64,000 nt of DNA from Candidatus Poribacteria bacterium (GTDB lineage: Bacteria > Poribacteria > WGA-4E > WGA-3G). The notes under the pieces are model-generated. The model was not told where the DNA came from. It worked only from the letters and a program-made list of their open reading frames with translations, and made no database searches. Of this stretch, positions 10,138-19,864 are shown piece after piece. The position numbers and the translations under genes are program-made. The stretch's first letter is position 1; each line of letters begins with the position of its first letter. Where the stretch lies: positions 124,001 to 188,000 of the forward strand of contig OY282374.1 in NCBI GenBank assembly GCA_958295815.1, written 5' to 3'.

Positions 10138-13100
10138 ATGAAACTTACAAAATTAATATATATCTTCTCTTTTTCGATCTTACTTCTGTTTGATGTATTG
10201 CCCGATGCCCTAAGCCAAAATGAACCACCAAGACTCGGGGCTATTATATATGGCACCCAGGAGCATGCAAATACAAGGATTCCACCGCCATCACTGCCGA
10301 AAAGACCTACCTTGGGTCGCACGGCCAGGACTGCACAGTCATCATTTGTAGTAACATATTCCGGTTTTACGCCGGAAGCGAGGGCAGCCTTTCAATATGC
10401 TGTTGACCTCTGGTCTGCGTATATCAGTTCACCTGTCCCGATCCGGATTAAGGCAGAGCTTAAATACCTCGGTGGATTTTTTGGTGGTTCCATTATCTTG
10501 GGAGGTGCGGGTCCAGAAAATTGGTTTTCTCCAACATCAACTAATCTGTGGCACCCTGTGGCACTCGCTAATAAGATTGAGGGACGGGACCTGGATAATA
10601 CTGAATCAGACATCATTGCGATTTTCAACAACCATGCCGATGTAGGCTGGTATTTTGGCACCGATGGCGACCCGCCAATGGGTCAATATGACTTCGTTAC
10701 TGTCGTGTTGCATGAAATTGGTCACGGCCTCGGTTTTGTTAGTGGTGCTTCTATAGGTAGAGGAGAGGACGCTGGCAAAGCTTTTCTTAGAGACAGAGAC
10801 CCGAGTCGTCCAGCAATTTATGATAGTTTTGTCGTCAATGGGTCGGGAACAGCGATTACATCTTTTGATGATCCGTCCGCTGATCTTCTCACACAGTTTA
10901 CTGGTAACAATCTTTTCTGGGATGGTGCGGAAGGAAAAGCGGCAAACAGTGGGACCCGCCCTAAGCTTTACGCACCCAGTTCCTTTTCCAGTTCAAGTTA
11001 CATCCACTTGGATGAGAATACATATCCGGCAGGTAACCAGAACTCTTTAATGACCCCATTGCAGAGTAAGGGGGAAATGATTCACAAGCCGGGTCCTATC
11101 GCGCTCGGTATGCTGGAGGATATGGGTTGGACGATCAACACGCCACCCATGTTTGCCACAGAAACCACCACCCGCTCAGTGGCAGAGAATACCGCAGCCG
11201 GAGTGAACATCGGTGATGTTGTGTCAGCAACGGATGAAGATAAGAACGATACCTTGACCTATTCCCTCAGGGGGACGGACGCAACATCCTTTGCTATTGA
11301 AAGCACAACCGGACAGCTAAAGACATCAGCTGCTCTTAACTACGAGGTCAAAGATGCCTATACACTAACTGTTGCTGTCGATGATGAGGTCTCCGAAGCT
11401 ACGATTGAGGTCACGATTAACATCACTGATGCAAACGATCCACCGATGTTCCCGACAGACAGCACGACTCGCGAAATAGTGGAGGGGACAGCAGCAAATC
11501 AAAATATTGGCATACCCGTGGTGGCGACAGACGAAGACCCTGACGACACTGCCTTAACCTATAGCCTCGGTGGCACTGACGCAGGATCCTTTAGCATTGA
11601 CGAGGGGACAGGACAGTTAAAAACCAAATCCGTTCTCAACTATGACACCCAGAGCAGTTATGAGATAAGCGTCATAGCGACAGGAAGTGAAAATCTGACG
11701 GGTAGCATCAGCGTGAGTATCAATGTGATAAAGATCGTGGCTTTTACGGATACGGCGTTAGCGTCTGCGGTTCGAAGTGCGTTGGGTATAGCCTCAGGTG
11801 CGTCTATTCTCTCGAATACGCTTGCATCACTTACAAGTTTGACGGCTTCAGCAGATTCCATAAGCGACCTGACGGGACTCGAATATGCGACGGGTTTGAG
11901 GAGTTTGAACCTCTCAGATAATGCGATTGATGATCTGAGTTCCTTAGAGGATTTGGTGAACCTTGAGACGCTGAATCTGTTGGATAATGCCATTGTAAAT
12001 CTCGAGGACCTCGAAAACTTGAGCAGTCTGACGACGCTGAATCTCTCAAAGAATGCGATTGTGAATCTGTCACATCTATCAAGTTTGAGTGCTTTAACGA
12101 ATTTGGATTTGTCGAATAATTCAATAACAGATGTATCTGCTCTGTCAGGGTTAACAAATCTGACGCGTTTGAACCTAACTGGCAATTCGGGTATAACGAA
12201 TCCGAAGGAGCTCTACAATCTCGAACAAGGTGGGACAACGATAACGTTACCATCTGGTATTGAGATCCCCGATCCAGTTAGTGTTCCCGATACGAACTTA
12301 GCCTCGGCATTGCGAAGTGAGCTGAGTATATCCACTGGTGATCCAATCTTCCCAGAGGATATGGAGACGCTAACAACGTTCAGCGCATCAAATCAGAGTA
12401 TCGTCACACTCACGGGTCTTGAGGAGGCAACGGGTCTAACAACATTAGACTTAGGAAATAATTCGATCGTTACTCTGAGTCCACTGTCAGGATTAACAAG
12501 TTTGACGCGTCTGGATTTAGATAAGAATAAGATTGAGAATGTCTCTGCCTTATCAAGTGTGAGCAGTTTAACGCGTTTGGATCTTCGAAATAACGATGTT
12601 ATGGATGCCAGACCGCTATCAACAATGACGCATCTAACACATCTGTATCTGGCTGGTAATGAGAATCTTACAAATATCAAGTACCTTGTCAAACTCACCA
12701 ACACGACTGTGGATATAGACCTTCCTGATCCAGTTAGTGTTCCCGATACGAACTTAGCTTCCGCACTACGAAGTGCGCTGAGTATCCCGTCGAGTGATTC
12801 TATCTTCCCAGAGGATATGGAGACGCTGACGACGTTCAGCGCATCGAATCAGAGTATCGTCACACTCACGGGTCTTGAGAAGGCAACGGGTCTAACAACA
12901 TTAGACTTAGGAAATAATTCGATCGTTACTCTGAGTCCGCTGTCAGGATTAACAAGTTTGACGCGTCTGGATTTAGATAAGAATAAGATTGAGAATGTCT
13001 CTGCCTTATCAAGTGTGAGCAGTTTAACGCGTTTGGATCTTCGAAATAACGATGTTATGGATGCCAGACCTCTGTCAACAATGACGCACCTGACGCATCT

Positions 13101-16100
13101 GTATCTGGCTGGTAATGAGAATCTTACAAATATCAAGTACCTTGTCAAACTCACCAACACGACTGTGGATATAGACCTTCCTGATCCAGTTAGTGTTCCC
13201 GATACGAACTTAGCATCTGCTCTGCGAAGTGCACTGAGTATACCCACTAGCGATGCTATCTTTCCAGAAGAGATGGAGACGCTAACGACGCTCAGCGCAT
13301 CAAATAAAAGTATCGTCACGCTCACGGGTCTTGAGACAGCGACAGCACTAACGAGTTTGACGCTCTCGGAGAATGATATTGTAAATCTGAGTCCTCTGGA
13401 GGATTTGAGTAATCTTGAGACGCTGGATCTATCGGATAATGATATTGTGGATCTCCGTTATCTCAAGGACTTGACCAGTTTGACGACGCTGGATTTATCA
13501 GATAATGCGATTGTGAATCTGTCCCATCTCTCCGGTTTGAGTAGTCTTGAAACTTTGGATCTGTCGGATAATGAGATAACAGATGTATCACCGTTGCGGG
13601 ATATGAGCAGTCTAACGACGTTGGATCTGAGTGGGAATACAGGTATAACGAATCCAGAGGAGCTCTACCACCTCGAACAAGGTGGGACGAGTATAACGTT
13701 ACCAGACGGCATTGAGATTCCCGATGCGGTGGTGTTTACAGATGACAACTTGGAAACAGCCGTTAAAAGTGCGCTCCGTATAGCCAGCGCCGATCCAGTC
13801 TTAGAGACGGATATTACAACCCTCACCAGTTTCACAGCGACGCGTAAATCAATAGTCAATTTGACGGGTCTTGAGAAGGCGACGGGTTTAACAACATTAG
13901 ATTTGGGTGATAATTCGATTGTCAACCTGAGTCCACTTTCAGGATTAACAAGTTTGACGCGTTTGGATTTAGCGGATAATGAAATTGAGAATGTATCATC
14001 GCTTCAAAATTTGACGAATCTTGAGCGTTTGTATTTAGATGATAATGAGATTGAGAATGTGTCAGCGTTATCAAGTGTGAGTAGTTTAAAGCGTTTGGAG
14101 CTACGAGATAACGATATAATGGATGCCAGACCGCTATCAACAATGACGCATCTGACGCATCTGTATCTCCGCGGTAATGATAATCTTAGTAATATCAAAT
14201 ACCTCGTAAAACTGACGACCACGACGATAGATATAGACCTTCCTGACCCGGTTAGTGTTCCCGATACGAACTTAGCCTCGGCACTACGAACAGCACTGAG
14301 TATACCCACCAGCGACGCTATCTTTCCAGAAGAGATGGAGACGTTAACAACATTCAGCGCATCGAATCAGAGTATCGTCACGCTCACGGGTCTCGAGAAG
14401 GCGACAGCACTAACGAGTTTGACGCTCTCGGAGAATGATATTGTGAATCTGAGTCCACTGTCGAAATTAAATAGTCTTGAGACGCTGGATTTATCAGATA
14501 ATGATATTGTGGATCTCCGTTATCTCAAGGACTTGAGCAGTCTTGAGACGCTAAATCTATCGGAGAATGATATTGTGAATCTATCAAATCTTTCAGTTTT
14601 GAGTGTCTTGACGGATTTGAATTTGTCGAATAATTCGATAACAAATGTGACGGCACTGTCAGGGTTGACGAATCTGACGCTGTTGAACCTAACTGGCAAC
14701 TCGGGTATAACCAATCCCGGAGCACTCTACGGACTCAAGCAAAGCGGTACGACGATAATAGGTGTTGATGTCCCGGATGCGGTGGAGTTCACGGATACGA
14801 ATTTAGCATCAGCGGTGAGAATCGCCCTGAGAATAGCGACTGTAGATCCGATTTTAGAGGATGCGCTTGCGACCCTGACAGGGCTAACCGCCACGCGTAA
14901 ATCGATCGTCAATTTGACGGGGCTTGAGCAAGCGACAGGTTTAACAACATTAGACTTGGGTGATAATGCGATCGTCAATCTGAACCCACTTTTAAGTCTG
15001 ACGACTTTGACGACCTTGGATTTGGCGGATAATGAAATTGAGAATGTATCAGCACTTCAAAATTTGACGAATCTTGAGAGTTTGGATTTAGATGGTAATG
15101 AGATTGAGAATGTATCAGCGTTATCGAGTTTGAGTCGTTTGGAGCGTTTGGAGTTACGAGATAACGATATAAAGGATGCCACATTGCTGTCGGAGATGAC
15201 GCATCTGACGCATCTATATTTGGACGGCAATGACAATCTTACAAATATCAAACGCCTCTTAAAACTCACCAGCACGGTTGTAGATATAAACCTGCCTGAC
15301 GCAGTTGATGTTCCAGATACCAACTTGGCATCGGTACTTCGATCGAGGCTTGGATTCCTCATTGATGACCCGATCCTTCCTGAAGAGATGCAACAATTAA
15401 CTGACCTGACGGCTGCGGGTCGGAATATCACCGACCTAACGGGACTTGAGACAGCCACAGATTTAACGAGCCTAACGCTCTCGAACAATACCATAGCTGA
15501 TCTTGATCCACTCTCAGATTTAACGGGTCTGACGGATTTGAATCTGAGTAATAACCAGATTGAGGATCTCTCACCACTGGAAGCGTTGACGCACCTTGAG
15601 ACGTTGGACTTGCGGAATAACCTAATAACGGATGTCACAGCGTTGGCAGAACTGACGCGTCTGACGCTCTTGCAACTCGCCGGTAATAGTGTTACGAATC
15701 CGGGAGCACTCTATAGACTCAAGCGAGACGGGACAACAATAACAGGTGTTGTTATCCCCGATGATGTGGTGTTTGATGATGCGAACTTAGAAGCTGCAGT
15801 GAAACTGGCACTGCGGATAGCAGACACAGCTCCTATCTTACCCGACGAAATGGCGACGTTGACGCGTCTAACAGCCTCGAATAAGTCAATCACCTCGTTG
15901 GGAGGACTTGAAGATGCGGGTCTGTTGGAAACATTGGATGTCGGTCAGAATGAGATATCGGATCTGAGTCCACTCTCAGGTTTGACGCACCTTGAGGTAT
16001 TAGATTTAGCGGATAATGGTATAACGAATATCTCGGCACTCTCTGGCTTGACGAGCCTTGAACGACTGGATCTACAGAATAACGATGTGACCGATACAGC

Positions 16101-19100
16101 ACGTCTATCGGAGATGACGCATCTGAGGTATCTGTATGTTCGCGGTAATGACAATCTTGGTAGCCTCAAGGAACTGGTAAAACTCAAGAATGCGGGAACT
16201 GTAGTAGACCTTACACTTCCGAGGCCTGTGAACATTCCAGATGATAACTTGGAAGATGATCTCCAAACCGCACTGAGTCTCGAAACCGATGACCCGATTT
16301 TCCCCGAAGATATGGCGACGTTAACATCGTTTGATGCCTCAAACCCCATAGAGGGTGAGGAGATCGTTACCCTCACGGGTCTTGAAACCGCGACCAACTT
16401 GACGAGTTTGAATCTCTCAGGTAATGAGATATCAAGTCTGAGTCCGCTGTCGAGTTTGGCAAGTGTTCAATCTCGAAACAATTTAGGTCCACTGACGGAT
16501 TTGGATCTATCGGGTAATAAAATATCGAGTGTAAGTTCGTTATCGAATTTGACGCGTCTGACGACTTTGTATCTATCAGGTAATAAAATATCGAGTGTGA
16601 GTTCATTATCGCGTCTGACGCGTCTGACGACTTTGTATCTATCGACGAATCAGATATCGAGTGTGAGTTCCCTATCGAATTTAATTAGTCTCACGAGTTT
16701 GTATTTATCTAACAATCGTATTACAAACGTTCTTCCGTTACAAGGCTTGAGCAAACTACGGACGTTGGATCTCTTGGACAACGATGGTATAACGAATATA
16801 GAGGTGTTGTATAAACTCCTGGGGGACGGAACGAATATAACGCCTCCGACGAATATGAGAGTTCCGACGGATGAGGATATAGTGTCATTCAATAATTCCG
16901 CCTTAGAAACAGCCGTTCGAAGTGCGCTGCGAATATCGACGGGCTATCCAGTCTTAAAGCGCAAAATAACGGAGTTGGCGCGTCTAACAGCCACCCATAA
17001 AGAGATTGTGGATTTGATAGGTCTTGAAGAAGCAACGAATTTGACGACGTTGGATTTAGGCAATAATGCGATCGTGAATCTGAGTCCACTTCAGAATCTG
17101 AGTAGTCTTGTGAAGTTGGATTTAGCCGATAACGCTATAACCGAATTCACAGCGCTGACGGGTTTGAGTATTCTTGTGGATTTGGATTTAGATGGCAATG
17201 AGATAGTGAGTTTGCCGGAAAATCTGAGGGGTCTGAGTAGTCTTGTGACGTTGGATTTGGCGGATAATAATATTGAGAATGTACCATCGCTATCGGGTCT
17301 AAGTGTTCTCAAGACGTTGGATCTGCGAGATAATAGTAGTTCGGATGCTAAAGATAACGATGTCAGAGATATTACACCAGTATCAGGTTTGGAGTTGAAG
17401 GCGTTGTATCTTCGTGGTAATGAGAACCTAATCAATGATCTGAGTGCGTCAGGACAGTTGTCGAACGCCAGAGTTCTCGTAAAACTCAAGGCGATCCACC
17501 GGACGAGTATCGATATAACGCTACCGAGATCAGTGACGTTCCAAGATGATAACTTGATAGCAGCACTACACACCGAACTTAACAGTCTTCCTAATTTCAA
17601 CTTACAATCCGACGATCCTATCTTCCCGGTAGATATGGAAGCACTAACAGGTTTGACCGCAGTGGGGAGTCAAGATAGCAAGATAAGCAACCTGAGGGGT
17701 CTTGAAACGGCTATCAACTTGACGAGTTTGAATCTGTCAGGTAATGAGATATCAAGTCTGAGTTCCCTGTCGAGTTTGGCAAGTGTTCAATCTCGGAATA
17801 ATTTAGGTCCTCTGACGACTTTAAATCTGTCGAATAATAAAATATCGAGTGTAAGTTCGTTGTCGAATTTGACGAATCTGACGGATTTGAATCTATCGAG
17901 TAATAGGATATCGAGTGTGAGTTCATTATCGCGTCTGACGAGTTTGACGGATTTAAATCTATCAACAAATCAGATATCAAGTCTGAGTTCCCTATCGAAT
18001 TTAATTAGTCTCACGAGTTTGTATTTATCTAACAATCGTATTAGGGATGTGTTGCCACTACAGGGTTTGAGCAATTTAGAAACATTGGATCTCTCAGGTA
18101 ATACAGGTTTAACAGAGGAAAAAGCGTCAGTGTTGTATAAACTCGCTCAGTTCGGAACGACTATCACTTTACCCATTGGCATTACGCTTCCCACAGCGAC
18201 GAATATCGTGGTATTCAATAATGCCAACTTAGAAGCAGCAGTGAGAAGTACGCTTCGAATATTGACGGGCTATCCTGTTTTTCAGGAGAAGATAACAGCC
18301 CTTACCGGTCTAACAGCGACGTATAAGCAGATAGACGATCTAACAGGTCTTGAGCAGGCGACGAATTTGACGACGTTGAATTTGGGGCGGAATGCTATAG
18401 AGAATATCGGTCCGCTGTCGAGTTTGACAAACCTTGAAACGTTGGATTTGGGGCAGAATGCTATAGAGAATATCGGTCCGCTGTCGAGTTTGAGTAGTCT
18501 TGTGACACTGGATTTGGCGGATAATAATATTGAGAATGTATCATCGCTATCGGGTCTAAGTGTTCTCAAGACGTTGGATCTGCGGGATAATAGTAGCTCT
18601 GATGCTAAAGATAACGATGTGGGAGATGCCACACCGCTAAAGGATTTGACGAGTCTGACCTATATTTATCTCAGTGGCAATGAGAATCTCGATAATCTAG
18701 AGTGGCTGGGTGCGCTTGAGAATCTGCGATCAGATATTCGGCTACCGGATGTTGTTCGACTCCCGGATACCAACTTAGATTCTGCCGTGCGAACAGCACT
18801 GCGGATAGCTGGGAACACTGTGTCAAACGATTTACCCATGTCAGAGGAGTTGTTGGAAAGTTTAGAAACACTGACGGCATCGAATAACGGTATAGAAAAT
18901 CTAACTGGCTGTGAACACATGACGGCATTGACCTCGCTGGATTTACGAAACAATCAGATCACAGATGTTACGCCTTTATCGAGGTTGTATTCCCTTGAAA
19001 CATTGCAGCTATCAGGTAATCGGATTTTGGATACTTCTGTGCTCCGCGAGTTGGAGCGTCGTGGCACGAATATTGATATTACGATATACCGTTATCCGTT

Positions 19101-19764
19101 CTGGGATGTGAATCAAGACGGCAGAGTAAATGAGGCGGATGTGTTCCTGATTACGCTAACGATCACAGGAGAATCACCGGATGTCAACGGGGATGGTCGT
19201 GTAGATGGGGATGATGAAACGGCAGCGGATGCGAATAAAGACGGCAGTGTTGATACCGATGACCTCCTGTTGGTTTTTGAGAAGCAGGATCGTCCAGTGA
19301 ATCTCGGCGCACCGTTGCTGAGTGCGGACTTAGACTGGGAGTTGCTTGAGCGAATAGATGTAAGTCGGCTGCGAGTGCAATTAGGTATTCTACGTATGAC
19401 GAATGATGGAACATCACAACATCAGCAAGCGATTGTGTTTCTCCAAACGATTTTGGTAGCGATTCAACCGAATCAGACTTTGCTCTTAGCGAACTACCCG
19501 AATCCGTTGAATCCAGAGACGTGGATGCCGTATCAGTTAGCACGCGATAGTCATGTCCGTATTACGATTTATGATATGCAAGGTGCGATAATCCGTCGTT
19601 TAGAGTTGGGTTATCGTACCGAGGGGTATTATCGAATCCGTAGCCGAGCTGCATATTGGGACGGTCGCAACGAAGTTGGCGAACGCGTTGCGAGTGGTAT
19701 CTATTTCTATCAACTTGAGACCGATGGTGTATCTCTTCTGCGAAAGATGGTAATCCTCAAATAG
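10138..19764 (+). CDS. Giant secreted LRR/cadherin/metalloprotease-like protein (complete paralog)
   Basis: 3,208 residues, tandem paralog of the gene before it. I place the start at the ATG at 10138 rather than an earlier in-frame TTG, because it begins a signal peptide (MKLTKLIYIFSFSILLLF, likely cleavage near residue 25, ALSQ). Order: protease-like region with H192, E193, H196 in HEIGHGLGF; two cadherin-like domains (about bases 11146-11730); 14 capped LRR blocks (about 11735-19090); three dockerin-like calcium loops (about 19096-19290); C-terminal sorting domain beginning NYPNPLNPETW and ending RKMVILK. Blocks 5-14 are collinear with the upstream paralog, while blocks 2-3 differ and contain an internal 456-base duplication. 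A sigma-54-like promoter precedes it. No strong Shine-Dalgarno is seen. Function is inferred as a surface or secreted binding protein. Confidence 0.92.
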   Translation: MKLTKLIYIFSFSILLLFDVLPDALSQNEPPRLGAIIYGTQEHANTRIPPPSLPKRPTLGRTARTAQSSFVVTYSGFTPEARAAFQYAVDLWSAYISSPVPIRIKAELKYLGGFFGGSIILGGAGPENWFSPTSTNLWHPVALANKIEGRDLDNTESDIIAIFNNHADVGWYFGTDGDPPMGQYDFVTVVLHEIGHGLGFVSGASIGRGEDAGKAFLRDRDPSRPAIYDSFVVNGSGTAITSFDDPSADLLTQFTGNNLFWDGAEGKAANSGTRPKLYAPSSFSSSSYIHLDENTYPAGNQNSLMTPLQSKGEMIHKPGPIALGMLEDMGWTINTPPMFATETTTRSVAENTAAGVNIGDVVSATDEDKNDTLTYSLRGTDATSFAIESTTGQLKTSAALNYEVKDAYTLTVAVDDEVSEATIEVTINITDANDPPMFPTDSTTREIVEGTAANQNIGIPVVATDEDPDDTALTYSLGGTDAGSFSIDEGTGQLKTKSVLNYDTQSSYEISVIATGSENLTGSISVSINVIKIVAFTDTALASAVRSALGIASGASILSNTLASLTSLTASADSISDLTGLEYATGLRSLNLSDNAIDDLSSLEDLVNLETLNLLDNAIVNLEDLENLSSLTTLNLSKNAIVNLSHLSSLSALTNLDLSNNSITDVSALSGLTNLTRLNLTGNSGITNPKELYNLEQGGTTITLPSGIEIPDPVSVPDTNLASALRSELSISTGDPIFPEDMETLTTFSASNQSIVTLTGLEEATGLTTLDLGNNSIVTLSPLSGLTSLTRLDLDKNKIENVSALSSVSSLTRLDLRNNDVMDARPLSTMTHLTHLYLAGNENLTNIKYLVKLTNTTVDIDLPDPVSVPDTNLASALRSALSIPSSDSIFPEDMETLTTFSASNQSIVTLTGLEKATGLTTLDLGNNSIVTLSPLSGLTSLTRLDLDKNKIENVSALSSVSSLTRLDLRNNDVMDARPLSTMTHLTHLYLAGNENLTNIKYLVKLTNTTVDIDLPDPVSVPDTNLASALRSALSIPTSDAIFPEEMETLTTLSASNKSIVTLTGLETATALTSLTLSENDIVNLSPLEDLSNLETLDLSDNDIVDLRYLKDLTSLTTLDLSDNAIVNLSHLSGLSSLETLDLSDNEITDVSPLRDMSSLTTLDLSGNTGITNPEELYHLEQGGTSITLPDGIEIPDAVVFTDDNLETAVKSALRIASADPVLETDITTLTSFTATRKSIVNLTGLEKATGLTTLDLGDNSIVNLSPLSGLTSLTRLDLADNEIENVSSLQNLTNLERLYLDDNEIENVSALSSVSSLKRLELRDNDIMDARPLSTMTHLTHLYLRGNDNLSNIKYLVKLTTTTIDIDLPDPVSVPDTNLASALRTALSIPTSDAIFPEEMETLTTFSASNQSIVTLTGLEKATALTSLTLSENDIVNLSPLSKLNSLETLDLSDNDIVDLRYLKDLSSLETLNLSENDIVNLSNLSVLSVLTDLNLSNNSITNVTALSGLTNLTLLNLTGNSGITNPGALYGLKQSGTTIIGVDVPDAVEFTDTNLASAVRIALRIATVDPILEDALATLTGLTATRKSIVNLTGLEQATGLTTLDLGDNAIVNLNPLLSLTTLTTLDLADNEIENVSALQNLTNLESLDLDGNEIENVSALSSLSRLERLELRDNDIKDATLLSEMTHLTHLYLDGNDNLTNIKRLLKLTSTVVDINLPDAVDVPDTNLASVLRSRLGFLIDDPILPEEMQQLTDLTAAGRNITDLTGLETATDLTSLTLSNNTIADLDPLSDLTGLTDLNLSNNQIEDLSPLEALTHLETLDLRNNLITDVTALAELTRLTLLQLAGNSVTNPGALYRLKRDGTTITGVVIPDDVVFDDANLEAAVKLALRIADTAPILPDEMATLTRLTASNKSITSLGGLEDAGLLETLDVGQNEISDLSPLSGLTHLEVLDLADNGITNISALSGLTSLERLDLQNNDVTDTARLSEMTHLRYLYVRGNDNLGSLKELVKLKNAGTVVDLTLPRPVNIPDDNLEDDLQTALSLETDDPIFPEDMATLTSFDASNPIEGEEIVTLTGLETATNLTSLNLSGNEISSLSPLSSLASVQSRNNLGPLTDLDLSGNKISSVSSLSNLTRLTTLYLSGNKISSVSSLSRLTRLTTLYLSTNQISSVSSLSNLISLTSLYLSNNRITNVLPLQGLSKLRTLDLLDNDGITNIEVLYKLLGDGTNITPPTNMRVPTDEDIVSFNNSALETAVRSALRISTGYPVLKRKITELARLTATHKEIVDLIGLEEATNLTTLDLGNNAIVNLSPLQNLSSLVKLDLADNAITEFTALTGLSILVDLDLDGNEIVSLPENLRGLSSLVTLDLADNNIENVPSLSGLSVLKTLDLRDNSSSDAKDNDVRDITPVSGLELKALYLRGNENLINDLSASGQLSNARVLVKLKAIHRTSIDITLPRSVTFQDDNLIAALHTELNSLPNFNLQSDDPIFPVDMEALTGLTAVGSQDSKISNLRGLETAINLTSLNLSGNEISSLSSLSSLASVQSRNNLGPLTTLNLSNNKISSVSSLSNLTNLTDLNLSSNRISSVSSLSRLTSLTDLNLSTNQISSLSSLSNLISLTSLYLSNNRIRDVLPLQGLSNLETLDLSGNTGLTEEKASVLYKLAQFGTTITLPIGITLPTATNIVVFNNANLEAAVRSTLRILTGYPVFQEKITALTGLTATYKQIDDLTGLEQATNLTTLNLGRNAIENIGPLSSLTNLETLDLGQNAIENIGPLSSLSSLVTLDLADNNIENVSSLSGLSVLKTLDLRDNSSSDAKDNDVGDATPLKDLTSLTYIYLSGNENLDNLEWLGALENLRSDIRLPDVVRLPDTNLDSAVRTALRIAGNTVSNDLPMSEELLESLETLTASNNGIENLTGCEHMTALTSLDLRNNQITDVTPLSRLYSLETLQLSGNRILDTSVLRELERRGTNIDITIYRYPFWDVNQDGRVNEADVFLITLTITGESPDVNGDGRVDGDDETAADANKDGSVDTDDLLLVFEKQDRPVNLGAPLLSADLDWELLERIDVSRLRVQLGILRMTNDGTSQHQQAIVFLQTILVAIQPNQTLLLANYPNPLNPETWMPYQLARDSHVRITIYDMQGAIIRRLELGYRTEGYYRIRSRAAYWDGRNEVGERVASGIYFYQLETDGVSLLRKMVILK
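12271..13182 (+). repeat. Two tandem 456-base units inside the giant gene
   Basis: Units 12271-12726 and 12727-13182 start with the same GATCCAGTTAGTGTTCCC sequence, spaced exactly 456 bases (152 codons), and the same 18 bases recur at 13183. The encoded blocks differ at only a handful of residues, so this is a recent in-frame duplication of one capped LRR block. Confidence 0.85.
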
Positions 19765-19784
19765 AATAGATCCGCAATGTGGGA

Positions 19785-19799
19785 GGGGTTTGCAACCCC
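19785..19799. repeat. GGTT-NNN-AACC hairpin, copy 1
   Basis: GGGGTT-TGC-AACCCC, a 6-bp stem with 3-base loop between the convergent giant gene and bioF-like gene. No T-run follows, so it is not a standard terminator. Related hairpins are at 29664, 31194 and 32424. Confidence 0.55.
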
Positions 19800-19864
19800 G
19801 AATCCATAATGTGGGAGAGATATGTAGCCTCGCGCGCTCTCGAACCCCAATTCGCACTCTACTC

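Noticed and set aside
11735..19090. Regular repeats in the giant gene as a possible CRISPR array
   Set aside because: The repeats are in frame, vary gradually and encode LRR units; there are no constant repeats with unrelated spacers.
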